Below are positions 18,188 to 25,190 of a DNA stretch of 64,000 nucleotides, piece after piece (position 1 is the first letter of the stretch; every line of letters starts with the position of its first letter). The notes under the pieces were generated by a model. It did not search any database. It worked only from the letters and a program-made list of their open reading frames with translations, and was not told the DNA's origin. Source of the stretch: Stenotrophomonas maltophilia. Lineage in GTDB: Bacteria; Pseudomonadota; Gammaproteobacteria; Xanthomonadales; Xanthomonadaceae. The stretch covers positions 124,001 to 188,000 of the forward strand of contig NZ_LYVJ01000004.1 in the NCBI RefSeq assembly GCF_001676385.1. Reading direction: 5' to 3'. Made by a program: the position numbers and the translations under genes.

Positions 18188-19054
18188 CTAACGCAAATCT
18201 ATCCGAGGAGCCCACACCTTTGACCCCCTAGGCAGCACCAGAAGCGTCAGGGTGTAGTCAAACTGATCAGCACTGATTTTCATTTCCTTAAGACTGAGCC
18301 CTTCCTCTGCATGCTTGAACCAAGCGCGTGCGGGTAGCTCCACGCCCAATCGGTCGTGCACTACCTGACCGTTAGCCGCCAAGGTATCTTCGCCGATGGC
18401 GATTACGCTCTGCCGTGCACGGAAGAATGCGCCGCCAGCCCGTGCCGATCGGCTCGAGACCGACCAGTTGATGAAACCATCGGTGTGAGAAATGAGCACA
18501 GCGCACTGATCGGTGTGGTCGATCCAGCGCAATGCAGCAGCAGTTAGCGATACGCCATATCGATCGGCGCAGTCGGCGAGGGCCTCAAAGTCGGCACCGT
18601 CCTGTGTGCTCTGGCGGAAGTCATCCAGGGGCATCAAAAGCGTTGCCGCAAAGGCGTTGGCCTGGGCTTCCATAGACGCCTCCTGCTCCGTCAGACTCAC
18701 CATGTCTTGCGTTGCGCACCGAAAGTCGAGGCGATCTTTTCGATGCAGCAAGTAGTGGCCAAGCTCGTGAGCTTGCGTAAAGCGAATGCGACCAGGGGAT
18801 TTCAATGTCTGGTTGTAAAGCAGCATCCATCTGCTGCACGTGTCGTTGGCGAAAAGTGCACCTTCAAAGGACCTGATGTCGGCCGGTTCGACGTCAGTGA
18901 TGGGGTCGTCCCAGTGAAAGATCTCCGCCGCCCCCTTGGCCAAAGCCACGACATCAACTGGAAAGCGGGGGTCTCCGTGGGCCTCCGACAGGATGTTGAG
19001 CAAGTGCGTCAGACGGTAGGCAGCTTTAGAGGGAGTGAGCACATCAGCATTCAT
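18188..19054 (-). CDS. ImmA/IrrE-family metallopeptidase
   Basis: 288 residues. The zinc-protease motif HELGHYLLHR (HExxH) lies in RIRFTQAHELGHYLL, with the third-ligand region EAQANAFAATLLMP, as in ImmA/IrrE peptidases that cleave Xre-type repressors. ATG 19054 is preceded by AAAGGAT at a proper distance. It starts 20 bp after the stop of an Xre-type regulator, the standard repressor/antirepressor pairing of mobile elements. Expected role: derepress the island by cleaving the adjacent Xre protein, which is inferred from the pairing. The C-terminal 90 residues are a domain I do not recognise. Confidence 0.85.
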   Translation of the reverse strand: MNADVLTPSKAAYRLTHLLNILSEAHGDPRFPVDVVALAKGAAEIFHWDDPITDVEPADIRSFEGALFANDTCSRWMLLYNQTLKSPGRIRFTQAHELGHYLLHRKDRLDFRCATQDMVSLTEQEASMEAQANAFAATLLMPLDDFRQSTQDGADFEALADCADRYGVSLTAAALRWIDHTDQCAVLISHTDGFINWSVSSRSARAGGAFFRARQSVIAIGEDTLAANGQVVHDRLGVELPARAWFKHAEEGLSLKEMKISADQFDYTLTLLVLPRGSKVWAPRIDLR

Positions 19055-19074
19055 CGGCCAATCCTTTGGCAAAG

Positions 19075-19395
19075 TTAGGACTTCTTGAATGTTTCCATGA
19101 TCCTGCGCATTTGCTCCTTGGCGGTTGCGTCAAGTTCGCCGTAGTTCCTAAAGAACGCTTGGTCCAGATGGCGCTCCTCAGGACTTGTTGCCTCCTCATC
19201 CAGGAAATAGGACACATCCATGGAGAGCGCCTTTGCTAACGCAGCGAGCTTTTCGACCGAGGGGCGAGGGGACTCTCGGTTCTCCAATTCCCACAAATAG
19301 CTCTTACTCATGCCAGCGGCGTCAGCGAGCGAGTCAAGCGTAAATCCCTTCTCTCGCCTTAGGTTCTTGATTTTATTGCCAAAAATAGTGGACAT
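19075..19395 (-). CDS. Xre-family HTH transcriptional regulator paired with ImmA
   Basis: 106 residues. A classical Cro/CI HTH occupies residues about 7-60 (IFGNKIKNLRREKGFTLDSLADAAGMSKSYL, key part GMSKSYLWELE), followed by a short acidic tail (YFLDEEATSPEE) and a helical C-terminus. Start ATG 19395 has AAGGA upstream; longer read-through starts lack a ribosome-binding site. It probably represses its own promoter and the divergent tiny-gene operon. Two repeats of C-T-A-T-(A/G)-CCGAACAAAA upstream are candidate operators. Confidence 0.85.
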   Translation of the reverse strand: MSTIFGNKIKNLRREKGFTLDSLADAAGMSKSYLWELENRESPRPSVEKLAALAKALSMDVSYFLDEEATSPEERHLDQAFFRNYGELDATAKEQMRRIMETFKKS

Positions 19396-19433
19396 CGACG
19401 GTTCCTTGAAGGCCGGCACAGCGCCAAGTGCCA

Positions 19434-19509
19434 CTATACCGAACAAAAGCTTTGACAGGAGCGAACGATACGGGCAAGATCGCTTTGAAGTTCGCTATGC
19501 CGAACAAAA
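19434..19509. promoter_or_regulatory. Two direct repeats upstream of the Xre gene, candidate operators
   Basis: CTATACCGAACAAAA at 19434-19448 and CTATGCCGAACAAAA at 19495-19509 differ at one base and are 61 bp apart (about six helical turns). The second overlaps TTCG-N6-CGAA dyad symmetry (19490-19503). A possible sigma70 promoter for the rightward transcript lies between them: TTGACA at 19452-19457, 17 bp, CAAGAT. Position upstream of the Xre gene suggests operators. Confidence 0.5.
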
Positions 19510-19577
19510 AATATCGCTATAAAAACGTGACTCAGTTCACATTTCACCAGAGGGCTGTGCTAGAGTCCAACGCAAAA

Positions 19578-19733
19578 GGGCCCGACCGCAAGGTCGAGCC
19601 CAAGATATAGGGGGTTCCAATTTTTTCAACACAACATGCAGTGGCTTTGAAGGTCACTGCATGGAGCTAAAAACCCCAACTGCAAGGCGTTCAGCCGGCG
19701 GGGTCTTCAAGATTGGCTGCCTCGTAAACAGCC
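19578..19733 (+). ncRNA. Candidate structured RNA/leader upstream of three tiny genes
   Basis: A 155-bp noncoding stretch with successive stem-loops: GGGCCCGACC-GCAA-GGTCGAGCCC (19578-19601, one mismatch, GNRA tetraloop); a perfect 9-bp stem CATGCAGTG/CACTGCATG (19635-19643 with 19655-19663); a CCCC/GGGG closed loop containing GGC-GTTCA-GCC (about 19674-19703); GGCTG/CAGCC (19715-19733). Together they occupy the 5' region of the tiny-gene operon and suggest a folded leader or small RNA. No protein-coding ORF of note fits here. Unverified. Confidence 0.4.
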
Positions 19734-19821
19734 GTAAAAGTATAGCGCGCTCCCAAAGAGTGTCAATACACCAGTCTTGAAGTTGTTGGATGAGCGCCCT
19801 CAACCAAGAGGACAAACGGCC

Positions 19822-19959
19822 GTGTCTAAAACGACCGCCACCCCTCGTCCTGGCTACAAGCTTATCTTCCGGGCAGTGATCACCTTGAAGAATGGCAAGA
19901 AGCTCCACGCTTCTGCCGCGGGCTTGAAGGCTTGGCCGATCTGGGTTCCTGACGTGTAG
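19822..19959 (+). CDS. Tiny basic protein, conserved-looking, unknown function
   Basis: 45 residues from GTG 19822 (AAGAGGA upstream): MSKTTATPRPGYKLIFRAVI at the N-terminus and LKAWPIWVPD near the C-terminus. It is compact and looks like a single beta-rich unit. It heads a row of three tiny same-strand genes. I recall similar trios in other proteobacterial genomes, but no function is known to me. Confidence 0.55.
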   Translation: MSKTTATPRPGYKLIFRAVITLKNGKKLHASAAGLKAWPIWVPDV

Positions 19960-20053
19960 TCAGGTGATGTGCGGGGCAGCGATGCTGCCCCGCCTTCAGC
20001 GGCCAGGGCCAGTCGCCTCTTGTGCTTTTCTTCCTCAACTACCGAGAACTTCA

Positions 20054-20224
20054 ATGGCTACTAACCCACCGAAAGGCGACGGTCACCGCAATGGCGCGGT
20101 GCGCAACCGGTCGCAAACCCAGACACCAGCTGGCAATTTCGTCAAGCGCGACACGGGCACCGGGCGCTTCATAGACGTCAAAGCGGACAAGACGCCTTTC
20201 AAGGGCGTGCGCAAGGAAAAGTAA
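20054..20224 (+). CDS. Tiny hydrophilic protein, conserved-looking, unknown function
   Basis: 56 residues from ATG 20054, starting MATNPPKGDGHRNGAVRNRS and ending TPFKGVRKEK. Highly charged, Gly-rich, no cysteine or hydrophobic core, so probably disordered or nucleic-acid binding. Its close packing with the following tiny gene (65 bp) suggests a shared transcript. No function is known to me. Confidence 0.6.
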   Translation: MATNPPKGDGHRNGAVRNRSQTQTPAGNFVKRDTGTGRFIDVKADKTPFKGVRKEK

Positions 20225-20289
20225 GTGGCGGTCGGTGGTGCTGAGGCGCCACCGATCTCTTAACTGCTATCGATTTTAGGAGAAGCGCT

Positions 20290-20508
20290 TTGCCGAACTT
20301 CATCATCAACCAGAACGCCCAGGCCAACGGCGATCACGAAGTGCATAACACCACTACAGGGTGCGCCTTTATGCCACTGGCAGCCAACCAAATCAGCCTA
20401 GGCTCTCATGTCACATGTTGGCAGGCTGTGGCTGATGCCAAAGCCCGATGGCCGCAGAGTCGCATCAATGGGTGCTATTACTGCGCCAATGCGTGCCACA
20501 CCAGCTAA
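20290..20508 (+). CDS. Small Cys-rich protein with GCYYC-xx-CHT motif, unknown function
   Basis: 72 residues from TTG 20290, preceded by TAGGAGAAGCGC. Landmarks: INQNAQANGDHEVHN at the N-terminus, HVTCWQAVADAKARWP in the middle and NGCYYCANACHTS at the very end. The CxxC/Cx3C/His set could bind a metal. The strong internal pattern (Asn/His/Cys) indicates a real, selected protein. Third member of the tiny-gene row. Confidence 0.6.
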   Translation: MPNFIINQNAQANGDHEVHNTTTGCAFMPLAANQISLGSHVTCWQAVADAKARWPQSRINGCYYCANACHTS

Positions 20509-20594
20509 TGTCTCAATCAGAGTGCCGGCATCTAGCCGGCACTCCTTCCGGGCGATCGCTTAAGGTCGTTGATCGAGGAAAATCTCAAGGTCCC

Positions 20595-21488
20595 TTATTC
20601 ATCCTCCAATAGACGTGCAGCTGGGTCGGCTGTTGCGCCGCCTGTTTGGAAGTACCCAACGACACTAGCGACCGACCGGTGCTCAGTCAGCTGCATGATC
20701 GCCGGCAGCGCCACGCCTTGGCGGCTGGCCTCGGTCACAAACCCTGACCGCAGGCTATGCCCCCCAAAATCCCCCTCCAGCCCGGCCAGACGCGCTCTCC
20801 GCTGGACGATCTCACCGACGGCGGCCGGGGAGAGGGCAGGACCGACTCGATTCTTCCAAAGTCGCCGGAAGATCGCCCCTTCGGTGAGGCCTGAGGCCTC
20901 CAACCAGTCCTGGAGGGCAAGGGCGGCCCGATCCAGCACCGGCTTATCCGGGGTCGAGGTAGCCGTAACCCCGGCCTGCTGGGTCTTGCTGTGCTCCAGC
21001 CTGTAGATGTAGCCCGCCTCGCCAATCCGGCGCAGGTCGCGGAGGTCGGCAGCGGCGATCTCGCTGCGCCGGCGGCCACCACTGGCAAACCCGAAGCAGA
21101 GTAGGGCGCGATCCCGAATTCCTTCCAGGCTGTCGTCGCAAGTGGCCAACATGGCCTCCAGCTCGGCCAGGGTGATCGCAGTCTTCTTGCGTGGGCGCTC
21201 GCCGCGTTTAACTGCGGCCCGCGCCGCGCGGCTGAGCACGGTGCGAATTGCAGGCTGCTCGCAGGGATTGGCCACGTGCTTGAGCCGGTGCGCAGTGGAC
21301 AGCACGGCAACGCGATGGCGCACCGTGGCCAAGGTCCACGGGCCGACCTTGGCTTTGAGGCCAGCGGCCACCAAGGCCTGGTCGACGGCTGGTGGAAGTT
21401 CCCAGGCCAATTCGCCGTCGGTCGAGCGACGCTGTACGTGATCGACTACGAACTGGAGCACGGTGGCTTCGGGTACCGGCAAGGTCAA
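20595..21488 (-). CDS. Tyrosine recombinase (site-specific integrase), possibly N-terminally truncated
   Basis: 297 residues from TTG 21488. Catalytic residues are visible: Arg in GGRRRSEIAAADL, HSLRSGF (HxxR), EHRSVASVVGYFQ (His/Arg and the nucleophile Tyr), with a Lys region YRLEHSKTQQAG. The core-binding domain seems to begin earlier: the same frame upstream reads TGALRYWAGWHAARYGIEL before a stop at 21570-21572, with no ATG/GTG available. The true start may have been lost or be a rare codon, and this segment overlaps the divergent kfrA-like start at 21557. It probably serves the island, but no att repeats were identified. Confidence 0.8.
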   Translation of the reverse strand: MTLPVPEATVLQFVVDHVQRRSTDGELAWELPPAVDQALVAAGLKAKVGPWTLATVRHRVAVLSTAHRLKHVANPCEQPAIRTVLSRAARAAVKRGERPRKKTAITLAELEAMLATCDDSLEGIRDRALLCFGFASGGRRRSEIAAADLRDLRRIGEAGYIYRLEHSKTQQAGVTATSTPDKPVLDRAALALQDWLEASGLTEGAIFRRLWKNRVGPALSPAAVGEIVQRRARLAGLEGDFGGHSLRSGFVTEASRQGVALPAIMQLTEHRSVASVVGYFQTGGATADPAARLLEDE

Positions 21489-21556
21489 CTCGATGCCGTA
21501 GCGCGCCGCGTGCCAGCCGGCCCAGTAGCGCAGGGCGCCGGTACAGGAGACTTCGC

Positions 21557-22474
21557 ATGGCCCGCGGCATCACCGAATCTGACGTTCACACCTCCGCCGA
21601 CGAGCTGGTAGCCAAGGGCGAGCGACCAACCGTTGGGCGAACCCGGGCTCACTTGGGGACCGGCTCTCCGAACACCGTCACTCGCTGGCTGGGGACGTGG
21701 TGGAACCGGCTCGGCACGCGCCTGCAGCCACGGCGTTCGGATTTTGATGACGCACCAGCTGTGTTGGCGGAACTGGCTGGGCAATGGTGGGAGCTGGCGC
21801 TGAAGCACGCTAGGGAGGCGACTCTTCGAGAGTTCGCAGAGACTGAGCTGTCGCTGGCTACCCAACGTGATGCACTGGATGCCAGGTCACGAGTTGTGGC
21901 TGATGAACTGAGTCAAATGCGCTCAGAGCGGGCCGCTATCGCCGGCGAACGCCTTGTTAGTACGCAAGCTACAGAACTGGAGCGACTGGTCGATCAGTTG
22001 CGCCTGCAGATCTCAGGGCTCACGGAGCAGCGGGATCTCGAGCTTCGGAGAGCCGATCGATCTGAGGCAGCAAGACAGCAACTTGATGCCCTGCTCAATG
22101 AAACGCTGGAAACGGCGAAATCTGAGCGAGAGGACTGGACCGAGTACGTCAGATCTGTCGAGAATCGAACGCTCAGCGAATTGGATCGATCTCGCCAGGA
22201 GGCGAAAGATCTCCAGACTCAACTCAACAATCAGGCTAAAGCCCAGAGGGAAATTGAGGAGCAGCTACGCAAGGAGTTGCATCCAGCCCAATCTGCAGCC
22301 ATCTCGGCCGGTCAAGCTACTGATGTTCTCCGGGGCAGATGCGAGGCCCTTGAACAGCAACTCAGCAGCCTGCGACAACTTCCGGCGCAGCTGGAGGCAG
22401 CCTTTAAGCGGAATGCACGGAAGGAGGCGGCCCCAACGTCGCGCCCACGGCGGCAGAGCCCGAGGTCGACGTGA
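21557..22474 (+). CDS. KfrA-like DNA-binding coiled-coil protein
   Basis: 305 residues. The N-terminal 60 residues are the KfrA_N type DNA-binding domain (ESDVHTSADELVAKGERPTV, GSPNTVTRWLGTWWNRLG). The rest is a long alpha-helical coiled coil (residues about 75-290) with heptad-like Leu/Glu/Arg content and a basic tail. KfrA proteins are plasmid-encoded repressors/segregation accessory proteins. Here it is chromosomal and divergent from a tyrosine recombinase with overlapping 5' ends. It ends only 180 bp before the left phage att site. Confidence 0.8.
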   Translation: MARGITESDVHTSADELVAKGERPTVGRTRAHLGTGSPNTVTRWLGTWWNRLGTRLQPRRSDFDDAPAVLAELAGQWWELALKHAREATLREFAETELSLATQRDALDARSRVVADELSQMRSERAAIAGERLVSTQATELERLVDQLRLQISGLTEQRDLELRRADRSEAARQQLDALLNETLETAKSEREDWTEYVRSVENRTLSELDRSRQEAKDLQTQLNNQAKAQREIEEQLRKELHPAQSAAISAGQATDVLRGRCEALEQQLSSLRQLPAQLEAAFKRNARKEAAPTSRPRRQSPRST

Positions 22475-22514
22475 GCGTAACCGCCCAGGACAGCCGACAC
22501 ATACTTGCTTACTT

Positions 22515-22573
22515 AGGATCGTGTCCCTGAGTGCCTCAAAATTCTCAATAGAATCAAAAAGGGGCACGATCCT
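22515..22573. repeat. 14-bp inverted repeat left of the prophage att site
   Basis: AGGATCGTGTCCCT (22515-22528) and AGGGGCACGATCCT (22560-22573) form a stem with one mismatch around a 31-nt AT-rich loop. It spans the end of the repressor frame of prophage 1 and the gap after the kfrA-like gene, so it may terminate one of these transcripts, although no T-run follows. It lies on the host side of the att core. Confidence 0.45.
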
Positions 22574-23012
22574 GAGCAAAAGGACAAGAACCAAGAAAAC
22601 TGACACCATTGCCATGCGGAGCCGACAAAGCCAACGACGGACCGATACGGAATTTCGCATAATGTATATCGTGCAAGGCGTTACCTGGCTGCGGCATTGC
22701 CTGGACGTCATGGGGCAGGGCGAACCCAACTGCCAGCATCAGCGCCATTGCGGTCGCCGCCAGTCTCTTCCAGAAGTGTCGCTCCGGCGAGGTTTGGGCC
22801 TCTGACTTCATGATCTGGATTGCCGCTTTCTCCGGCTGCGGATGCCCTTGAATCTTCAAGCATTCCGCGACAACCCATACCTGGGGAACACGCTTCCCGG
22901 TGCGGTAATGAGAAATGGCGCCGTCAGAAATTCCGAGCTTCGGCGCGAGCTTCGCAAAGCTCTCAACGCCTGCTGCTTGTCGGGTCTTCTCGAAAAACTC
23001 TACCCAGTCCAT
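22554..23012 (-). CDS. Prophage 1 repressor (Xre-type HTH with C-terminal membrane helix)
   Basis: 152 residues in the integrated state, from ATG 23012 (GGAG eight bases upstream). HTH at residues about 17-55 (ESFAKLAPKLGISDGAISHY; TGKRVPQVWVVAECLKI), then a hydrophobic helix LAATAMALMLAVGFALP at about 84-100. The att core encodes HDIHYAK at about residues 114-120, so the last 32 residues come from host DNA. In the circular phage the frame would continue 37 residues to a TGA overlapping the DUF3653-like gene at 29839. Divergent from the early genes across two operator palindromes. Confidence 0.85.
   Translation of the reverse strand: MDWVEFFEKTRQAAGVESFAKLAPKLGISDGAISHYRTGKRVPQVWVVAECLKIQGHPQPEKAAIQIMKSEAQTSPERHFWKRLAATAMALMLAVGFALPHDVQAMPQPGNALHDIHYAKFRIGPSLALSAPHGNGVSFLGSCPFAQDRAPF
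22652..22679 (+). other. Left dif-like att site (attL) of prophage 1
   Basis: XerC-type arm ATTTCGCATAA (22652-22662), central TGTATA (22663-22668), then a right arm TCGTGCAAGGC that does not match a XerD site. The 15-bp core TTCGCATAATGTATA (22654-22668) recurs exactly at 29951-29965. XerC/D-dependent inoviruses carry such half-matching att sites. The core lies inside the 3' part of the prophage 1 repressor gene. Confidence 0.85.
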
Positions 23013-23053
23013 GACCGTCTCCACCCGTTGACTACGGGCGAAGACTACAGGTG

Positions 23054-23109
23054 TTGACGGCTACGGGTGTAGCCGGTTATGGTGCGCCCCATCGACTACG
23101 CCTGTAGCC
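23054..23109 (+). promoter_or_regulatory. Prophage 1 early promoter with repressor operator palindromes
   Basis: TTGACG (23054-23059), 17 bp, TTATGG (23077-23082) form a sigma70-type promoter for the rightward genes. The 16-bp dyad GGCTAC-GGGT-GTAGCC (23059-23074) fills the spacer, and a second dyad GACTAC-GCCT-GTAGCC lies at 23094-23109. Half-sites GACTAC occur at 23030 and 23044. A repressor bound between the -35 and -10 boxes would block transcription. Confidence 0.65.
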
Positions 23110-23126
23110 GATACCCCCGGTCGGCA

Positions 23127-23155
23127 CCCCAAGGCCGCCCGGGGGCCCCTTGGGG
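23127..23155. repeat. Conserved CCCCAAGG/CCTTGGGG hairpin upstream of prophage 1 early genes
   Basis: CCCCAAGG (23127-23134) and CCTTGGGG (23148-23155) around a GC-rich loop. The same 8-bp arms occur at the equivalent place of prophage 2 (37141-37170) although flanking DNA differs. It could be part of the replication origin or an mRNA hairpin; the sequence does not decide between these. Confidence 0.5.
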
Positions 23156-23175
23156 CTTGGGGAGGGGTAGGGCAC

Positions 23176-23415
23176 ATGGACGCACTTGTTCTCGCCGTGC
23201 TGCTGGGGTGTATCGCAGCCGTGTCGTTGGGGTTGGCTAAATTCGTGACGTGGTGTGTTGATCGGCGTGCGTTCTCCGCTGGTCGCGCTGCACGCGAAAG
23301 CGAGTTCATTGCTCAGTCGGTCACTGACCTGCGCCGTCTGGAAATCGAAGCTACGAAGCGCGGCAACCTGCTTGCCGCGGCCGAGCTCGCTGACGAACAG
23401 GAGCGCGTCGCATGA
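23176..23415 (+). CDS. Small phage membrane protein (early gene)
   Basis: 79 residues: one transmembrane helix (LVLAVLLGCIAAVSLGLAKF) and a charged cytoplasmic part ending in EATKRGNLLAAAELADEQE. Clear homologue of the prophage 2 protein at 36578-36862, which shares the (E/A)ATKRG(N/D)LLAAA motif. ATG 23176 follows GGAGGGGTAGGG. Overlaps the next gene by 4 bp. Function unknown. Confidence 0.75.
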   Translation: MDALVLAVLLGCIAAVSLGLAKFVTWCVDRRAFSAGRAARESEFIAQSVTDLRRLEIEATKRGNLLAAAELADEQERVA

Positions 23416-23582
23416 GCAGGTACCCGTCATTCGCCGAGCTGGCGGAGTTCGATATGGGCCTTGCGGCACTCGCTGCCTTTGTGGCCGTGGTACTCGGGTT
23501 GGCGATCATTTCCATAGTCATTGAGCAGGCGTGGCTGGCACTTCGTCACTGGTTCAAGCGGCGGAAGGGCGATGGCCGATGA
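23412..23582 (+). CDS. Small phage membrane protein preceding the replication gene
   Basis: 56 residues from ATG 23412, which overlaps the upstream stop (ATGA). One transmembrane helix (LAALAAFVAVVLGLAIISIV) and a basic C-terminus ending RKGDGR. The counterpart in prophage 2 (36466-36588) ends similarly in KGGRNGR. In both phages the replication start codon lies inside the last codons of this gene, so it is translationally coupled to replication. Confidence 0.7.
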   Translation: MSRYPSFAELAEFDMGLAALAAFVAVVLGLAIISIVIEQAWLALRHWFKRRKGDGR

Positions 23583-24321
23583 ACAGTCATTTCCCCAACA
23601 GTCCGTGCTACCTGTGCGGGGGCAGCCTACAGATCCTCCGAGCATCGGATGCGACGCTGAACTGCTGCACCAGCTGCGGCACGTTGATTACCAAGCGCAG
23701 GGATACGCCGAGCTACTCCAGCGCGTTCCCTGGCAACAATTTTGGACGCTCACGTTCAAGCTCAGTAAGACCAGTCGAACAGGCGGTATGCACGAGGAAG
23801 CGGCTGATAAAGCGTTCCGCTACTTCGTCAGCTGCCTCAACCGCAGCATCTACGGTCCCAAGTGGGCATCGCGCTGGCACGGCGGCATTCAGTGGGCACG
23901 CGGGCAGGAGTTCCACCGCGATGGCCGCCTCCACTTCCACGCCGTTGCAGCTGCACCTACCGATGACCTTAACCGTCTCGCCAGCCGTTACGAGTGGCAC
24001 GAATGGTGGTACCGGGAGTTCGGTCGTAATCGGATCGAAGCGCCGCGCAGCCAGGCAGACATTACCGGCTACGTAAGCAAGTACGTCACGAAAGGTGGTG
24101 TGGTCGATTTCTCGCGGAACTTCGGGGCATGGAACCCACCGCCCATCGACTACACGCGCCGCCCAGAGCAAGACGCCTTGATCGCAGGCGACAGCAACAC
24201 GCGATCCGACAGGCCAGGGCGATACCTGGTCACCGGGCGGACTGATGCAAGCATCGCGCAACGGGGCAATAAGCGGTCCACCACGTCTCCCTGCGGGGGG
24301 GTAGGGGGGGACTTAGCTTGA
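23572..24321 (+). CDS. HUH-type rolling-circle replication initiator of prophage 1
   Basis: 249 residues. The HUH motif is visible as GRLHFHAVAAAP (residues about 124-135) and the tyrosine motif as ITGYVSKYVTK (Y-x-x-K) near residue 170, with the conserved strand FWTLTFK near residue 60. It nicks the double-stranded form to start rolling-circle replication. ATG 23572 is chosen because the equivalent ATGGCCG position starts Rep in prophage 2. An overlapping frame from ATG 23579 encodes a zinc-ribbon-like sequence (see findings). Unrelated in family to the prophage 2 initiator. Confidence 0.8.
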   Translation: MADEQSFPQQSVLPVRGQPTDPPSIGCDAELLHQLRHVDYQAQGYAELLQRVPWQQFWTLTFKLSKTSRTGGMHEEAADKAFRYFVSCLNRSIYGPKWASRWHGGIQWARGQEFHRDGRLHFHAVAAAPTDDLNRLASRYEWHEWWYREFGRNRIEAPRSQADITGYVSKYVTKGGVVDFSRNFGAWNPPPIDYTRRPEQDALIAGDSNTRSDRPGRYLVTGRTDASIAQRGNKRSTTSPCGGVGGDLA

Positions 24322-24394
24322 CCCCACAGTACCGCCCGAAGTTTGCCAACGACGAAACGACAACGCTAATCAAATAGACCAAGGAATCGAACCC

Positions 24395-24691
24395 ATGAAC
24401 GCTCCGAAGATCACGATCAATACCGCCGTCGAAACCCGCACCGTGACCACCAGCAAGGGCATGCAGAAGCCGATCTACAGTCAGCGTGCAACGCTCGAAA
24501 CCGAAGCCATGCGCATCCAAATCGAAGTCGAAGTCGATGGCCTGGATAAGGGCTATCCGGTTGGCGCGGTGAAGGAGTGGGACCTCACCACGGACCTGGT
24601 GCCGGGCCGCTTCGGTGTGGAGCTCGCTCGCCGCATGACCTTGGTTGATCCGGTAGGCGTGAAGGCGCAGCCGGCTAACAAGGCGGCCTAA
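24395..24691 (+). CDS. Prophage 1 single-stranded DNA-binding protein (pV-like)
   Basis: 98 residues, beta-rich, with KGMQKPIYSQRATLE and EVEVDGLDKGYPVGAVKEWD as landmarks. Position directly after Rep and size match the gene V class that coats the plus strand and blocks its conversion. It shares no obvious similarity with the prophage 2 protein at 35164-35442. Function assigned by position and size. ATG 24395 lies 73 bp after Rep, with AAGGAA upstream. Confidence 0.65.
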   Translation: MNAPKITINTAVETRTVTTSKGMQKPIYSQRATLETEAMRIQIEVEVDGLDKGYPVGAVKEWDLTTDLVPGRFGVELARRMTLVDPVGVKAQPANKAA

Positions 24692-24693
24692 TC

Positions 24694-24915
24694 ATGTCCG
24701 GCCCGGCACCTCTCTACGTGGTCGGTTGCGCTGCTGAGAACGTGCAGCAGGACGGCACGTGCTCGGTGCCGGTCTGGATGCCATACCACCAGCCAATTCT
24801 GCCTCCCCTGGATTTGGCCGATGGGACCCTCGTTTCAGGAGCGATTGTTTTGTCCTGGGCGATTGGGTTGAAGGCGCGCCTCGTATTCCGCGCTGCGCGC
24901 ATAGGGGTCTACTGA
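24694..24915 (+). CDS. Small phage membrane protein, possible pVII/pIX-type minor coat
   Basis: 73 residues from ATG 24694. N-terminal part has AAENVQQDGTCSVPVWMPYH; a hydrophobic helix follows (SGAIVLSWAIGLKARLVF). The prophage 2 protein at 34957-35160 has the same plan (GTCTAVIWIPQP, then a helix). A position between the ssDNA-binding protein and the major coat fits the minor tip proteins of filamentous phages; this is inference. Confidence 0.65.
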   Translation: MSGPAPLYVVGCAAENVQQDGTCSVPVWMPYHQPILPPLDLADGTLVSGAIVLSWAIGLKARLVFRAARIGVY

Positions 24916-24931
24916 TGACGAGGAAACCGCA

Positions 24932-25171
24932 ATGAAGCACATGAACACCCTGCGCCGTTTTGGCGCCTCCACCCTCACCAAGATCGGCACCGGTGCCGGT
25001 GCCCTGGCCGCATCGGGCGCAGCCCTGGCCTCCGGCAGCACCTCGCCCGGCGCAGCCATCGCTGCCGAGGTCGCGAAGGGCAACGCAGACATGGCAATCG
25101 TGATCGGCGCCATCGCCCTGCTGCTCGGCATCTTGGTCGTGTGGGCGTACACCAAGCGGGCCGCCAAGTAA
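24932..25171 (+). CDS. Prophage 1 major coat protein (pVIII-like)
   Basis: 79 residues. Leader with basic N-terminus and hydrophobic stretch ending near ALAASGAALASG, then a mature part with an acidic/polar N-terminus (STSPGAAIAAEVAKGNADM), one transmembrane helix (AIVIGAIALLLGILVVWAY) and a basic tail TKRAAK that contacts DNA. This is the layout of Inoviridae pVIII. A strong terminator follows, which would keep coat mRNA abundant relative to downstream genes. Confidence 0.88.
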   Translation: MKHMNTLRRFGASTLTKIGTGAGALAASGAALASGSTSPGAAIAAEVAKGNADMAIVIGAIALLLGILVVWAYTKRAAK

Positions 25172-25190
25172 CGCCGTGCAACGCGGAGCA

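Noticed and set aside
16852..22474. Complete integrative element bounded by direct repeats
   Set aside because: No flanking direct repeats or tRNA end could be found by eye, so the borders of this island are left undefined.
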